Positions 21,636 through 31,211 of a stretch of DNA of 64,000 nt are shown here, in pieces. Both the position numbers and the translations under genes were made by a program. Below the pieces are notes generated by a model. It saw nothing but the letters and a program-made list of their open reading frames with translations, ran no database searches and was not told the origin of the DNA. Source of the DNA: an uncultured Lachnospiraceae bacterium (GTDB taxonomy: Bacteria > Bacillota > Clostridia > Lachnospirales > Lachnospiraceae); contig CAMKQH010000017.1 of NCBI GenBank assembly GCA_946414885.1, positions 1 through 64,000 of the forward strand. Reading direction: 5' to 3'. Positions within the stretch are counted from its first letter, which is position 1, and each line of letters opens with the position of its first letter.

Positions 21636-22238
21636 CTAACTGATTTTTTCTTCTTTACATAAGATCTCACTGATGTCATTCCAGTTCTTGACCCTCGTGA
21701 TCCTGTCCCCCTCCAAATTCTGGTTATAGGGAGCATCATACAAAAGCACTTGGATCCCATTGCTTGCCAGCACGCCGGCAGTCACGGGATTGTCGTCGAT
21801 CACTACGTCCACCTGGTTTTCCAGGCAATGCATTAATTCATACCAGACGACGCTCTCCTCGTCACAATAAAACAAGTCATGAGGGTAAAATCCATTTTTC
21901 TGCAGCCAGTTATTCAAGAATCTCCGGCTCAAGTATCCCATCAGGGTTCGCGAAGTGATCTCCCTTCTGGAAGTGATCTGGTAGATCTTGTGCCCATTCT
22001 TCAACAGACTGTCATACACCTTGTCCGCCTGCGGATAAGGCGGATATTTCCTGCAATAATACGGGAAAAACCAACGCATCCTGAAGAAGAAGGCTTGTCT
22101 CTTGGAAGCGTGAAACATGTCCTCTACGTCATATGCGTCCGGGTTGGCGGGAGCCCTCCTGAAAAAGCGCTCCCCGTACTTACGCATAAACTCGGGCGTA
22201 TTTAAAAGGACGCCGTCCACGTCTACTCCTATGTTCAT
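21636..22238 (-). CDS. HAD-superfamily 5' nucleotidase-like protein
   Basis: NIGVDVDGVLLNT, ITSRRE, VVIDDNPVTAGVL motifs. Confidence 0.75.
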   Translation of the reverse strand: MNIGVDVDGVLLNTPEFMRKYGERFFRRAPANPDAYDVEDMFHASKRQAFFFRMRWFFPYYCRKYPPYPQADKVYDSLLKNGHKIYQITSRREITSRTLMGYLSRRFLNNWLQKNGFYPHDLFYCDEESVVWYELMHCLENQVDVVIDDNPVTAGVLASNGIQVLLYDAPYNQNLEGDRITRVKNWNDISEILCKEEKIS

Positions 22239-22279
22239 TTACAACACCTCTTCCATCCTACAATTTAATTTTCAATTTC

Positions 22280-23410
22280 TTAGATCCCAAATTCCGCGCC
22301 CTGATCGGGATACCATTCCCTGGTTGAGATCCCGCAATGGACTGGGAAGGATTCCTCTTCGGAACCATATGCGTTCGGGAAAGAAATGCCCATGTCCTGG
22401 AAGAACTGAACCGTTTCCATTGAGCACGGCGCCGTTCCGCAGCCTAGCACGTGGATGTTTCGTCCAAATTCCGAGGCATAGAAGGGTCTCATCAAAAGCT
22501 TCATCTGATATCCCGTATGCCTGCGCAGATAGGACGTAACGCCCCTGCAGCTTGCATACAGCATCCTGACACCCTTGGAACGCTTGGAAATCTCTTCCTC
22601 CATTTTCTTCCGGATGGCGTCATATGACTTCGGGATCATCACCAGGTGCGTCGGTTCATAGGTCCGAAGTCCCATCATAAGATCCTCTGAACTGAATTCC
22701 GGAACAAAGGCCATCTCCGAGCCGAGCTGATAATTAATAAAAAGCATGGTATAACCTGCATCCTGCGTCTGGGGCAAAACGTGTAAAAAGCGGCTGTGAT
22801 CATCATATGCCGCATGGGCTGCCGCGGTGTCGGCAGAATGCATCATGGCCTGATACGTGATCTCCGATCCCTTTTTACATGCCACGTCGCCGGAGGAAAA
22901 AATAATGGCCATCACGTTTTCATCTCCGTACTCAGCGGTTTTCTCCCTCTCCTTCCGCTCAGGATTCAGCAACCCAAAATCCATCTGATCGGAAATCAGA
23001 CGGAATACGGGAACGGATGCGCGAAGCTCCCTGTCCAAAAGGGCGTATCTCTCTTCTGCGATCACAACCGCCGACGGGTCCACGTAACGAAGGAGCTTAT
23101 TCTGCTCCTCCACCGGCAGGGAAATGTCCGGCAAAACTGCCACGTAACCCAGATAAGATAACGCGAGCAGCATCATCGCACTCTGTGCTGACGGTCTGGC
23201 AAGCACTGCCACGCGCTCCGTCTTTCCGATTCCCTGCGCCTCAAGCGCTTCCCCCACCTGCATTGTCATCTCGCGAAGCTGCCCGTAGGTGTACCTCTCC
23301 GCATACTTTTCCGATAAATAATCAACGATCGCCGTCTTCTCCTCATATTTCTGAAACACGGCATCCATCCGCTTTACAAAATCTTCCCGCAAATATGTTT
23401 TCATTTTCAT
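22280..23410 (-). CDS. ANL-superfamily (AMP-binding) N-domain protein, no C-terminal lid domain
   Basis: TYGQLREMTMQVGEALEAQGIGKTERVAVLARPSAQSAMMLLALSYLGYVAVLPD; degenerate P-loop region IIFSSGDVACKKGSEITY; ends shortly after NAYGSEEE. Confidence 0.7.
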   Translation of the reverse strand: MKMKTYLREDFVKRMDAVFQKYEEKTAIVDYLSEKYAERYTYGQLREMTMQVGEALEAQGIGKTERVAVLARPSAQSAMMLLALSYLGYVAVLPDISLPVEEQNKLLRYVDPSAVVIAEERYALLDRELRASVPVFRLISDQMDFGLLNPERKEREKTAEYGDENVMAIIFSSGDVACKKGSEITYQAMMHSADTAAAHAAYDDHSRFLHVLPQTQDAGYTMLFINYQLGSEMAFVPEFSSEDLMMGLRTYEPTHLVMIPKSYDAIRKKMEEEISKRSKGVRMLYASCRGVTSYLRRHTGYQMKLLMRPFYASEFGRNIHVLGCGTAPCSMETVQFFQDMGISFPNAYGSEEESFPVHCGISTREWYPDQGAEFGI

Positions 23411-23428
23411 TCTCCGTCTTAAGTTTCT

Positions 23429-23674
23429 TTAGTCCATCATCATGGCATCCAGGAGTTCGTCGCAGGTCGCATTGATGACGTGCGTTCCGTCTGACCATAC
23501 GATCCTGTCGCCGCAGGCTTTGGCCGTTGCGAAAAAGCCCACGTCCGTCAGCCGCGAAAACCGCAGAGTTTTCACCCGCTTTATCATGTTCACGACCGCA
23601 ACGCTGCCGTTCTTAAACTGCAGGACCAAAAGAAATCCGGGAAGCGGCGTTACTTCACTTAAAATCTCCTCCAT
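23429..23674 (-). CDS. DUF2442-family small protein
   Basis: VTPLPGFLLVLQFKNGSVAVVNM...LRFSRLTDVGFFATAKACGDRIVWSDG. Confidence 0.7.
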   Translation of the reverse strand: MEEILSEVTPLPGFLLVLQFKNGSVAVVNMIKRVKTLRFSRLTDVGFFATAKACGDRIVWSDGTHVINATCDELLDAMMMD

Positions 23675-23810
23675 TACGCGCTCCTCCTTTCTATTCCATC
23701 ATACAAGCATGACGTTCATCGCACATCACCCGAATGGGTAGTTTTTGGGTAATTTTTTTCATCACCCATCCCCCTTTCCCCAAAAGGTTCCCCCCAACAA
23801 CACGAAAAAA

Positions 23811-23838
23811 AGGCAAGGGTTTGATTCTCCCTTGCCGT
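23811..23838 (-). terminator. Terminator of the LuxR-family gene
   Basis: GGCAAGGG..CCCTTGCC hairpin with T-rich 3' side on the minus strand. Confidence 0.75.
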
Positions 23839-23883
23839 TTGGATCCGTGCCCGTGCACGATCTTATTCTCGTCACGCCTCTGG

Positions 23884-26361
23884 TTATCTTAACATGTCCA
23901 CCAGCTTGCTTCTTCTGTCAATGTTCATTTTTTGGAAGGCGATCTTCAGATGATGCTTCACCGTGTTCTCCGAAATGTTGAGGCGCCTTGCGATCTCTTT
24001 ATTATGCAGGCCCTTGGCGGCAAGCTCCGCAACCTCCCTCTCGCGATCCGTCAGTTCTTCCTCCTCCGAGCCCTGCTCCTCCAGCATGGCAAAGATATGG
24101 CTCTCGTCCGCCCGGTTATACCGCACGTCCAGCGCCTTGATCTCGCGGATGGTCTGTGCATGCTTTGAGGCAATGCCAGGCATCAAAAACAGCACTTGGA
24201 AATACTTCCTGAAGCAAGCCAGGAAGGTATAATTCTTATCCTGCCCCGCCAGCGAAAGGGACTTATCCAAATACTCCGATGCCTTTACGATCCTTCCGAT
24301 CGCCAGATAGCAAAGCGCTAGTCCGCAGTACATAAAATTCCGCGTGGACGTGGAGATCAGTCTCTCATCCAGGCTCAGGGATGCTTCCACGGAGGCGATC
24401 GCCTTGCTGTACTCCTTTTTCAGAAGGAGGTCCGTGATCCTGCAGGTCTTGATCATAAAGGTGGTGAAGGTCAGGTCAGACAACTGGTCCGCCTCCCCCT
24501 GGGTCCACAGAGCAGAGCGTCCCGTCTCCATCATCAGGCCCAACAGATATCCGCGCACCGTTTCCACCATGTAAACGTTCAGCATCTTCCCTTGCAGGAA
24601 GGGGAAGCCCTGTGCCTTGTTCTCCAGGTAATCTATGGCCTTCTGCAGCCCCAGCATGTTGGATCGGTAAATGGAATTGATGCCGAGGAGCAACGCCGCG
24701 CCATAGGCTGCCGGCGCATTACCGGCCTGCTCCGCCAGGAACGCCGCCTTGTATGCCTGGATGTCCGATTCCTCAAACCTTCCCTGCACGGAATATGCCT
24801 CGCCGCGATAGATCTCAGCCGCGCCGGCCGCGTGATCATTCGTGAGCCGGTTGTAAAGCTTCATCACGCGATCCATCACGTCCGCCGTCTCGAGCATGGT
24901 CCCCGGCTTTGAATACAACAGATACCACATGGAGGTGCAGCCAAACAAGAAGGGCTCCTCCTTTACAAACAGCTCCGACGAACGATCCAGCAATTCCTCC
25001 GCCCGCTGATATTTCTTTTCCATATTTTCCAGATCCGGGAAATCGCTAAAGGCATCCAGCAGATACCATTCCCCCAGCAGCTGTTCGTCGCCAATCCCCT
25101 CTAATAACCCACGGATCCGCTTCATCTGCGTCTCAAATTCCTGAAACTGGCAGCCTGCGTACAATCCATAGCAAAGTCTCAAAAGGGACAGGGGATATTT
25201 CTTCTGAATCTCCTCCGGACAGCGCCGAAGCACGGTCTTCGCCAGCGTAGCATAAGAGACGCCGTCAAAATCCTCCGTGATCAGGCATACCAACCGGCAC
25301 TTTAGAATGCTCTCATCGTCATCCGCGTGAAAGAAACAGTTGACGGCCGCCCGGTCCATGCCATTCTTTTGATATACGATGCCGGATTTCCGGTAAACCT
25401 CCCTGCGGAAGCTCTCATCCGTCTCCAACAACTGATTCTGAAGAAACCGGAGCAAAATTTCATGCGGATACAGTTCCCTCTTCGCCTGCTGATGGCGTAC
25501 CAGCGGGATCCTCAAAAACAGTTGCCTTAGTTCCTCTCCACGGATTTCCTCCGGCTGAAGCTCCTTCACGATCCCTTCGGAAAGTCTGTCAAACAGGCAA
25601 AACCTTAAAAGCGCTTCCTGTTGTTGAGGTTGCAGGCGCTTCCAGAAAAATTCGTGCAACAGGTCTTCCATGTCCTTGATCTCAACGGCTCCCTCGCCCT
25701 CTGACTCATTCTCAAGGCAGAGCGCAACGGCCGCCGCCCAGCCGTCAGTCCGCTGGCGGATCTCCCGGATCTTCTCAGTCGTCACCTTCGTCCCAAGCTG
25801 CTTTGCAAACGCCTCCACGTCCCTCTCGTTCAAAAGCAGGTCCCTGCTGTGGAAATAACAAATGGACCCTTCCAGGGAAGACAAAACGTTTCTGTGCCGC
25901 CCAAAGTTTTGGGAAATAAAGATCGTCCGCAGCCCGTCCCTGTCGCGTTTGGCCAGGCTGTCCAAGACCTGCGGCTGCCAATTGGCTAGGGCAAACTGAA
26001 AATTGTCAAACACAAGGGTCAGCGGCTCCTTTACCTTTAATTCCATCAGGATCTTGGCCGCCTGCTCCGCATTGCTTCGGTTCAGATATCCCAGATCCTG
26101 CAGCTTGCCAGCGGCAATCTCGTCCACCTGATGGATCTGACGGATGAACCAACGGAAACTGCTGTCAGGGAGACTCTCCACCGCCGTATACCAATAAACC
26201 GGCTCCTCGCTTCCGTCCAGGATCCTGTGCACGGCCGTGGTCTTTCCGTAACCCGCCGGCGCCTCCAATATGGAGAGCGGACAATCCAGTATTCTATCCA
26301 GTTTTTGCAACAGTTCTTCTGAAAAATATAACTGTTCCATCAGTTTCGACCCCTTTAGCAA
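23884..26361 (-). CDS. MalT-like LuxR-family transcriptional regulator
   Basis: Walker A EAPAGYGKTTAV; C-terminal LuxR HTH ELTDREREVAELAAKGLHNKEIARRLNISENTVKHHLKIAFQKM. Confidence 0.9.
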   Translation of the reverse strand: MLKGSKLMEQLYFSEELLQKLDRILDCPLSILEAPAGYGKTTAVHRILDGSEEPVYWYTAVESLPDSSFRWFIRQIHQVDEIAAGKLQDLGYLNRSNAEQAAKILMELKVKEPLTLVFDNFQFALANWQPQVLDSLAKRDRDGLRTIFISQNFGRHRNVLSSLEGSICYFHSRDLLLNERDVEAFAKQLGTKVTTEKIREIRQRTDGWAAAVALCLENESEGEGAVEIKDMEDLLHEFFWKRLQPQQQEALLRFCLFDRLSEGIVKELQPEEIRGEELRQLFLRIPLVRHQQAKRELYPHEILLRFLQNQLLETDESFRREVYRKSGIVYQKNGMDRAAVNCFFHADDDESILKCRLVCLITEDFDGVSYATLAKTVLRRCPEEIQKKYPLSLLRLCYGLYAGCQFQEFETQMKRIRGLLEGIGDEQLLGEWYLLDAFSDFPDLENMEKKYQRAEELLDRSSELFVKEEPFLFGCTSMWYLLYSKPGTMLETADVMDRVMKLYNRLTNDHAAGAAEIYRGEAYSVQGRFEESDIQAYKAAFLAEQAGNAPAAYGAALLLGINSIYRSNMLGLQKAIDYLENKAQGFPFLQGKMLNVYMVETVRGYLLGLMMETGRSALWTQGEADQLSDLTFTTFMIKTCRITDLLLKKEYSKAIASVEASLSLDERLISTSTRNFMYCGLALCYLAIGRIVKASEYLDKSLSLAGQDKNYTFLACFRKYFQVLFLMPGIASKHAQTIREIKALDVRYNRADESHIFAMLEEQGSEEEELTDREREVAELAAKGLHNKEIARRLNISENTVKHHLKIAFQKMNIDRRSKLVDMLR

Positions 26362-26467
26362 ATTCTAATTCTTGATTTTTGCGACAAATATGATATGATG
26401 TAATAAGAGTTTTTAGAAGTTCAGGCATTCTGCATTCCGATTTGGACGTAACAGAGAGGAGAACCTC

Positions 26468-26587
26468 ATGGAATTATTATTTCTTTTGGGCGGCGGACTG
26501 CTGATCATCATCATCGCAGTGGTGATCGCCGTGGTCAGTTCCGTAGTTAGCGCCGTGGCGGCAGATCAAGATGACGGAGAAGATTGA
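26468..26587 (+). CDS. 39-aa single-TM peptide
   Basis: Hand translation MELLFLLGGGLLIIIIAVVIAVVSSVVSAVAADQDDGED; strong RBS AGAGAGGAG; terminator overlaps the 3' end. Confidence 0.7.
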   Translation: MELLFLLGGGLLIIIIAVVIAVVSSVVSAVAADQDDGED

Positions 26588-26610
26588 TAACGATCTCCGT
26601 CATCTTTTTT
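26570..26610 (+). terminator. Terminator overlapping the stop of the 39-aa ORF
   Basis: GATGACGGAGA ... TCTCCGTCATC TTTTTT. Confidence 0.9.
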
Positions 26611-26650
26611 GTTACAATCTCTCGGCACGCGCCCCTAAGCACATTTGTCT

Positions 26651-27829
26651 TTATTCCAACTCATCAAGCGCGCCGTACGTCACGGCCCGAAGCTTTCTTA
26701 CGATCTGCACGTTTCCGAAATCTCCCCGCTGCACGAAATACAGGAATACCAGCTGGTCCTTGGGATCCATCACAACGAAATTGCCGGTCCAGCCGTCCCA
26801 TCCGAAGACGCCTTCATTCCCGAACAACCCTTCCGTCACGGGATCTAGCAGCGTTCTCATAAGACATCCGTATCCAAAGCCATCCACCGCATTCCAGTAC
26901 AGATTATCCTTTTGCGCCTGCGTCAAAGCATCCTTTTGCATAAATGCCACGGTCCTGCTCCCCAGGATCCGCCTGCCGTTATAAACGCCGCCCTGGATCA
27001 TCATCTGCGCGAAGTGCGCATAATCATCCAAGGTCGAAACAAGCCCCGCGCCGCCGGATTCAAAGGCCACGTCCTCCCCGTAATAAACAGCGAGGTGACA
27101 ATCCAGGGAAGGCGCGATCTTCCCCTGCTTCTGATCATAAAGATATATCTGCGCAAAGCGGTCCTTCTTCTCCTTGGGCACAAAGAATCCCGTATCCTTC
27201 ATGTCCAGGGGCTCAAAGATCTCTTTTTTCAAGAACTCACCGTACCGCATTCCGGACACGGCTTCCACCATGGCGCCCAGAACGTCAGCGGACAAGCCAT
27301 ACATCCATTTTTCTCCAGGCTGGAAGCAGGTTGGGATCTTTGCGATCTCCCGCATATAGTCCCGCGTCGTGACCGTCTCTCCGTGAAGCCGCCTGTCCAC
27401 CAGCTCCCCGAACAGCTTCGCCATGCGCCTGCCGGGCTCATGCCCCTCGTCAGGATAGGGAATGCCCGAGTTCATGTTCAAGAGATCCCAAATGGTGATC
27501 GGACGCTTTAACGTCACCTCCTGCCCGTCTTCCCAAACCTTCGTCTCCCAAAACTCCGGAAGATAATACGCAACCGGGTCATGCAGGTCAATCAGTCCGC
27601 GCTCCGCAAGGATCATCACCGCCACTGCCGTCACCGGCTTTGTCATCGAGAACAGCCGGATCATCGTATCCCGCGCCATGGGACGTCCCTCTTCCTTATC
27701 CGCCATGCCATAGGCCCCGTAATAGATTTCCTTTCCATTATGCAAAACCAATGCGCTAGCCCCCGGCAGATTTCCCGCCTCCACCTCACGCAGCAGCACC
27801 TGATCCATCAACTCTTTATAATTCTTCAT
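26651..27829 (-). CDS. Serine hydrolase (beta-lactamase/esterase family)
   Basis: SxxK motif MIRLFSMTKPVTAVAVMIL; YGLSADVLGAMVE (YxN-like). Confidence 0.9.
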   Translation of the reverse strand: MKNYKELMDQVLLREVEAGNLPGASALVLHNGKEIYYGAYGMADKEEGRPMARDTMIRLFSMTKPVTAVAVMILAERGLIDLHDPVAYYLPEFWETKVWEDGQEVTLKRPITIWDLLNMNSGIPYPDEGHEPGRRMAKLFGELVDRRLHGETVTTRDYMREIAKIPTCFQPGEKWMYGLSADVLGAMVEAVSGMRYGEFLKKEIFEPLDMKDTGFFVPKEKKDRFAQIYLYDQKQGKIAPSLDCHLAVYYGEDVAFESGGAGLVSTLDDYAHFAQMMIQGGVYNGRRILGSRTVAFMQKDALTQAQKDNLYWNAVDGFGYGCLMRTLLDPVTEGLFGNEGVFGWDGWTGNFVVMDPKDQLVFLYFVQRGDFGNVQIVRKLRAVTYGALDELE

Positions 27830-27875
27830 CTCACGTCTCCTTTATCACACAGTTTCCCAAAATCCCACTTCATCA

Positions 27876-28062
27876 CAGCGAGATATGTATCTTTTTGATT
27901 TTCCGCTGTTAAAAATCTTGTGCCTGCTTGGTTTTCTACGGCGAGATTTACATTTTTTGATTTCCCGCTGTCAAAGATCTTCCGTCTACTCGGTTTTCTA
28001 CAGCGAGATTTACAATTTCTGATTTCCCGCTGTTTCAAGCATTCTTCTTGCCCGATTTTGCG
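27876..28062. repeat. Three imperfect ~62-bp tandem repeats
   Basis: c(a/g)gcgagat(a/t)t...gattt(c/t)ccgctgt units starting at 27876, 27939 and 28001. Confidence 0.85.
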
Positions 28063-28174
28063 AAGGGAGCCACCTCTATAAACCCCAATTTGCAAATCAG
28101 CAACCATCCCTACAAACCCCGATATACGAAACCACCCCGTCAAAACCGAACTTTGGATTCCAGCCACACAAAAA

Positions 28175-28214
28175 CACCTGTCAGCCATTACTATCACTAT
28201 AATGGATGACAGGT
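28175..28214. terminator. Hairpin CACCTGTCA-CCATTA / TAATGG-TGACAGGTG, candidate terminator
   Basis: Read directly; near-perfect inverted repeat without a long T tract. Confidence 0.4.
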
Positions 28215-28273
28215 GCTTCGGTCAACGGATTTTTCCGTAACGAAACATTCCGCCTCACATATTCAATTTATCA

Positions 28274-28459
28274 CGGAAGTCCACTATTTCTTTTGCGCAA
28301 CCTTAGGCAACCAATTATTGTTTCAAGGTAACCTCAATCCGCCAATTACTTCTTCTGCGCAACCTCAAGCCGCCAATTATTTCTTCAGCGTAACCTCTAG
28401 CCACCAATTACTTCTTCAGCGTAACCTCTGGCAACCAATTACTTCTTTAAGGTAACCTC
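28274..28459. repeat. About six tandem 31-bp units spanning the 3' end of the GH51 gene
   Basis: Minus-strand units GAGGTTAC(C/G)(T/C)T(A/G)AAGAAGTAATTGGNNGCNN starting at 28459, 28428, 28397, 28366, 28335 and about 28304. Confidence 0.92.
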
Positions 28460-29941
28460 AAGCAGCACAACGCTTCTTGCGGGAAGCTCGAAGGAAAGGC
28501 CGTCCTTGGTGATGGTAACGGCGTCGAAGTCGGCGCCCTGTACCTTGTTCGGAGCCTTGAAGGTATTGTGTGCGTCCATCTTGCCAGTCACGATCTGACC
28601 CTTAACGGACTTCACCTTACCGCTTGCGAAAGCGATCTCCATGGCCTCGGAAGCATCCAGGGACATGTTCGTCATGGTAACGTAGAGCTTACCATTCTTG
28701 TCAACGGTCACGGACTCCGTCAGCTTCTTTGCCTTCAGGTCGCCGATGCCCGCCTCGCTGTTTCCGGTGAGGGTGGACTCTACCAGGTCATTATCCTGAT
28801 GTACCTTGTACAGGTTGAATACGTGCCAGGTCGGGGTCTTGATCATCTTCTTGCCTTCTGTAAGGATCACGGATTGCAGTACGTTCACCATCTGTGCGAT
28901 GTTAGCCATCTTTACGCGGTCACAGTTCTTGTTGAAGAGGTTCAGGTTGATGCCAGCCACAAGCGCATCCCTAATGGTATTCTGCTGATACAGGAATCCG
29001 GGATTGGTTCCGGGCTCCACGTCATACCAGGTGCCCCACTCGTCAATGATCATGCCGATCTTCTTGTCGGGATCGAACTGATCCATGATGGCACCGTGAC
29101 GCGCGATCAGCGTCTCCATAAACATGGTCTTATCCATGGTGGCATACCATTCTTCCTTGGAGAACTCCGTTGCGGATCCCTTGTGCTCCCATTTACCGCT
29201 GGGTACCGTGTAATAATGCAGAGAAAGACCGTTCATGAAGCCAAAGCCATGATCAAAGCAGGTCTCCAGCACCTTTTCGGTCCAGTGATAGTCATTACTG
29301 TTTGCACCGCAGGCGATCTTTGCGATGGGATGCTCATGATCATAATTGCGGATATAGGTCTGATATCTGCGGAACAGGTCTCCGTAATACTCGGGGCGCA
29401 TGTTGCCGCCGCAGCCCCAGTTCTCGTTGCCGACGCCAAAATAATCAACCGTCCAAGGCTCCTCATGACCATTTTCCTTACGCTGGTCAGCCATGGGGGA
29501 CACGCCCTTAAAGGTCATGTACTCCACCCACTCGCTCATCTCCTGAACGGTGCCGCTTCCCACGTTGCCGTTCACGTAGGTCTTACAGCCAAGCTGGCGG
29601 CAGAGCTCCATGAATTCATGGGTGCCAAAGCTGTTGTCCTCAACAACGCCGCCCCAGTGGGTATTGATCATCTTCTTGCGCTTTTCCTTAGGACCGATGC
29701 CGTCCTTCCAGTGATACTCGTCTGCAAAACAGCCGCCGGGCCAGCGAAGCACGGGAACCTTGATCTCCTTCAATGCTTCCACCACGTCCTTACGCATGCC
29801 GTTCACGTTCGGGATGTCAGAATTCTCCCCAACAAAAATTCCCTCATAAATGCATCTTCCCAGATGCTCAGAAAAATGTCCCTGCAGTTCGGGATTTACG
29901 TGTCCCTGCTTTACCTCAGGATTAACAAATAATTTTGCCAC
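28439..29941 (-). CDS. abfA: Alpha-N-arabinofuranosidase (GH51)
   Basis: [75 protein letters not shown]. Confidence 0.96.
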   Translation of the reverse strand: MAKLFVNPEVKQGHVNPELQGHFSEHLGRCIYEGIFVGENSDIPNVNGMRKDVVEALKEIKVPVLRWPGGCFADEYHWKDGIGPKEKRKKMINTHWGGVVEDNSFGTHEFMELCRQLGCKTYVNGNVGSGTVQEMSEWVEYMTFKGVSPMADQRKENGHEEPWTVDYFGVGNENWGCGGNMRPEYYGDLFRRYQTYIRNYDHEHPIAKIACGANSNDYHWTEKVLETCFDHGFGFMNGLSLHYYTVPSGKWEHKGSATEFSKEEWYATMDKTMFMETLIARHGAIMDQFDPDKKIGMIIDEWGTWYDVEPGTNPGFLYQQNTIRDALVAGINLNLFNKNCDRVKMANIAQMVNVLQSVILTEGKKMIKTPTWHVFNLYKVHQDNDLVESTLTGNSEAGIGDLKAKKLTESVTVDKNGKLYVTMTNMSLDASEAMEIAFASGKVKSVKGQIVTGKMDAHNTFKAPNKVQGADFDAVTITKDGLSFELPARSVVLLEVTLKK

Positions 29942-29967
29942 GCTGTTTCCTCCTTTATTTCATCGTA

Positions 29968-30055
29968 AAAACGATTTATTTTCAATTCTTAACTATACTA
30001 TATCTGTAATTTCGGAGAAATGCAATGCTTTTTGGCAAATTTTATAAATCGTTTT
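29968..30055. promoter_or_regulatory. Pair of inverted AAAACGATTTA sites, candidate operators upstream of the GH51 gene
   Basis: AAAACGATTTA at 29968-29978 and its exact reverse complement TAAATCGTTTT at 30045-30055. Confidence 0.5.
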
Positions 30056-30127
30056 ACCCTTTCTTATCACATTCCTGAAACAATCAAAAAAGGAGCCCTG
30101 AATCCTCAGCACTCCTTCCATCAAAAC

Positions 30128-31207
30128 TCAATTGATGCTCTCCAAAACGTATTGTAACACGCTCTTCCTGTCCGTGACAATCTTTACTTGACAGAAAAGT
30201 CCGCTCATCAGGGAAATCGTCTCGCCTTTCTTGTTGGTCAGCGTTGTCGCGTCACAGTCGATCCAGACCGGGAAATAAGACATGCCGCTGTTTTGGTCAA
30301 ATTCCGCCTCCTTGGCAATCTTGCAGATGCGTCCGGTGAGGGTTCCGTATTCCGTGGAGGGGAAGGCTCCAATCTCAAACTTTACTTCCTGCCCCTCGCG
30401 GATCTTTCCAATATCAGTGTTCAGCACAATAGCCTGCGCCTGAAAGGTCTTTTGTTGTTCCGGATAAATTTGGCCAACCTGGCTGTCGGCATACAGGATC
30501 CCGCCAGTTTCTAATTTGTCTGATGCGTAAAAGTACCCATCGTCTTTCGCGCGAATGACAAATTTACCATTGACAAAATCTTCCGCAGCAATGCCCTGGG
30601 TAAGTTCCCGATACTCCTCTTCCAGCGTTTGGAGTTCCTTTTGCACGCTTGACTTTTCATTCAAAACGCTACGCGCAAACGTGATCTTGTCAGTCTTGAC
30701 CTCTTCCAACTGAAGGAGAAAAAGTTTTTTCCGGATCTGGAATTCTTCAAAAAAGAGGTTGTCCTTCATGGCGTCAAGCTGCGCCGCGTCAAGCTCCTCC
30801 ATCGTCACCGCGTCGCCATTCAAAAACCCGTTATATACCTTCAGAATGGCCAGATGCTCCTGCGCTTTCCGCAGCTTTTCATAATCATCATTCATGCCAT
30901 TGTCATTTGACAGGCTTTCCAATTCCAGCAGCGCGTCACCGCTTTGCACTCTTTGTCCGTCCGAGACGCAAACCTTTGTGATCCTGGCGTTATAGTCACA
31001 ATTCACCGCCACGCGATCCCCCGTATCCAGAATAACGCCGTCGCATTCCGTGACTTCGTCGATCTTGGAAACGGTCATCCACAGAAGGGAGATGATAGTG
31101 ATTCCAAACAAAACGTATACAAATCCCACGATCGCAGGATTTGGTTTTTTCTCATAAATCTCCGTACTTTCCGAGAGATTTTTCATGTCTATTATGATCG
31201 GTTTCAA
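30128..31207 (-). CDS. HlyD-family membrane fusion/accessory protein of a peptide exporter
   Basis: Single N-terminal TM, VNCDYNARITKVCVSDGQRVQSGDALLELES lipoyl-like hairpin; adjacent to C39-ABC exporter. Confidence 0.9.
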   Translation of the reverse strand: MKPIIIDMKNLSESTEIYEKKPNPAIVGFVYVLFGITIISLLWMTVSKIDEVTECDGVILDTGDRVAVNCDYNARITKVCVSDGQRVQSGDALLELESLSNDNGMNDDYEKLRKAQEHLAILKVYNGFLNGDAVTMEELDAAQLDAMKDNLFFEEFQIRKKLFLLQLEEVKTDKITFARSVLNEKSSVQKELQTLEEEYRELTQGIAAEDFVNGKFVIRAKDDGYFYASDKLETGGILYADSQVGQIYPEQQKTFQAQAIVLNTDIGKIREGQEVKFEIGAFPSTEYGTLTGRICKIAKEAEFDQNSGMSYFPVWIDCDATTLTNKKGETISLMSGLFCQVKIVTDRKSVLQYVLESIN

Positions 31208-31211
31208 CTCG

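Noticed and set aside
27826-28197. 123-aa minus-strand ORF over the 62-bp repeats
   Set aside because: No RBS-supported start and no protein-level repeat; overlaps the serine hydrolase start region and non-coding tandem repeats.
28274-28459. CRISPR array
   Set aside because: Units are contiguous 31-bp tandem copies without unique spacers, and no cas genes are in the window; the same applies to 1-212.
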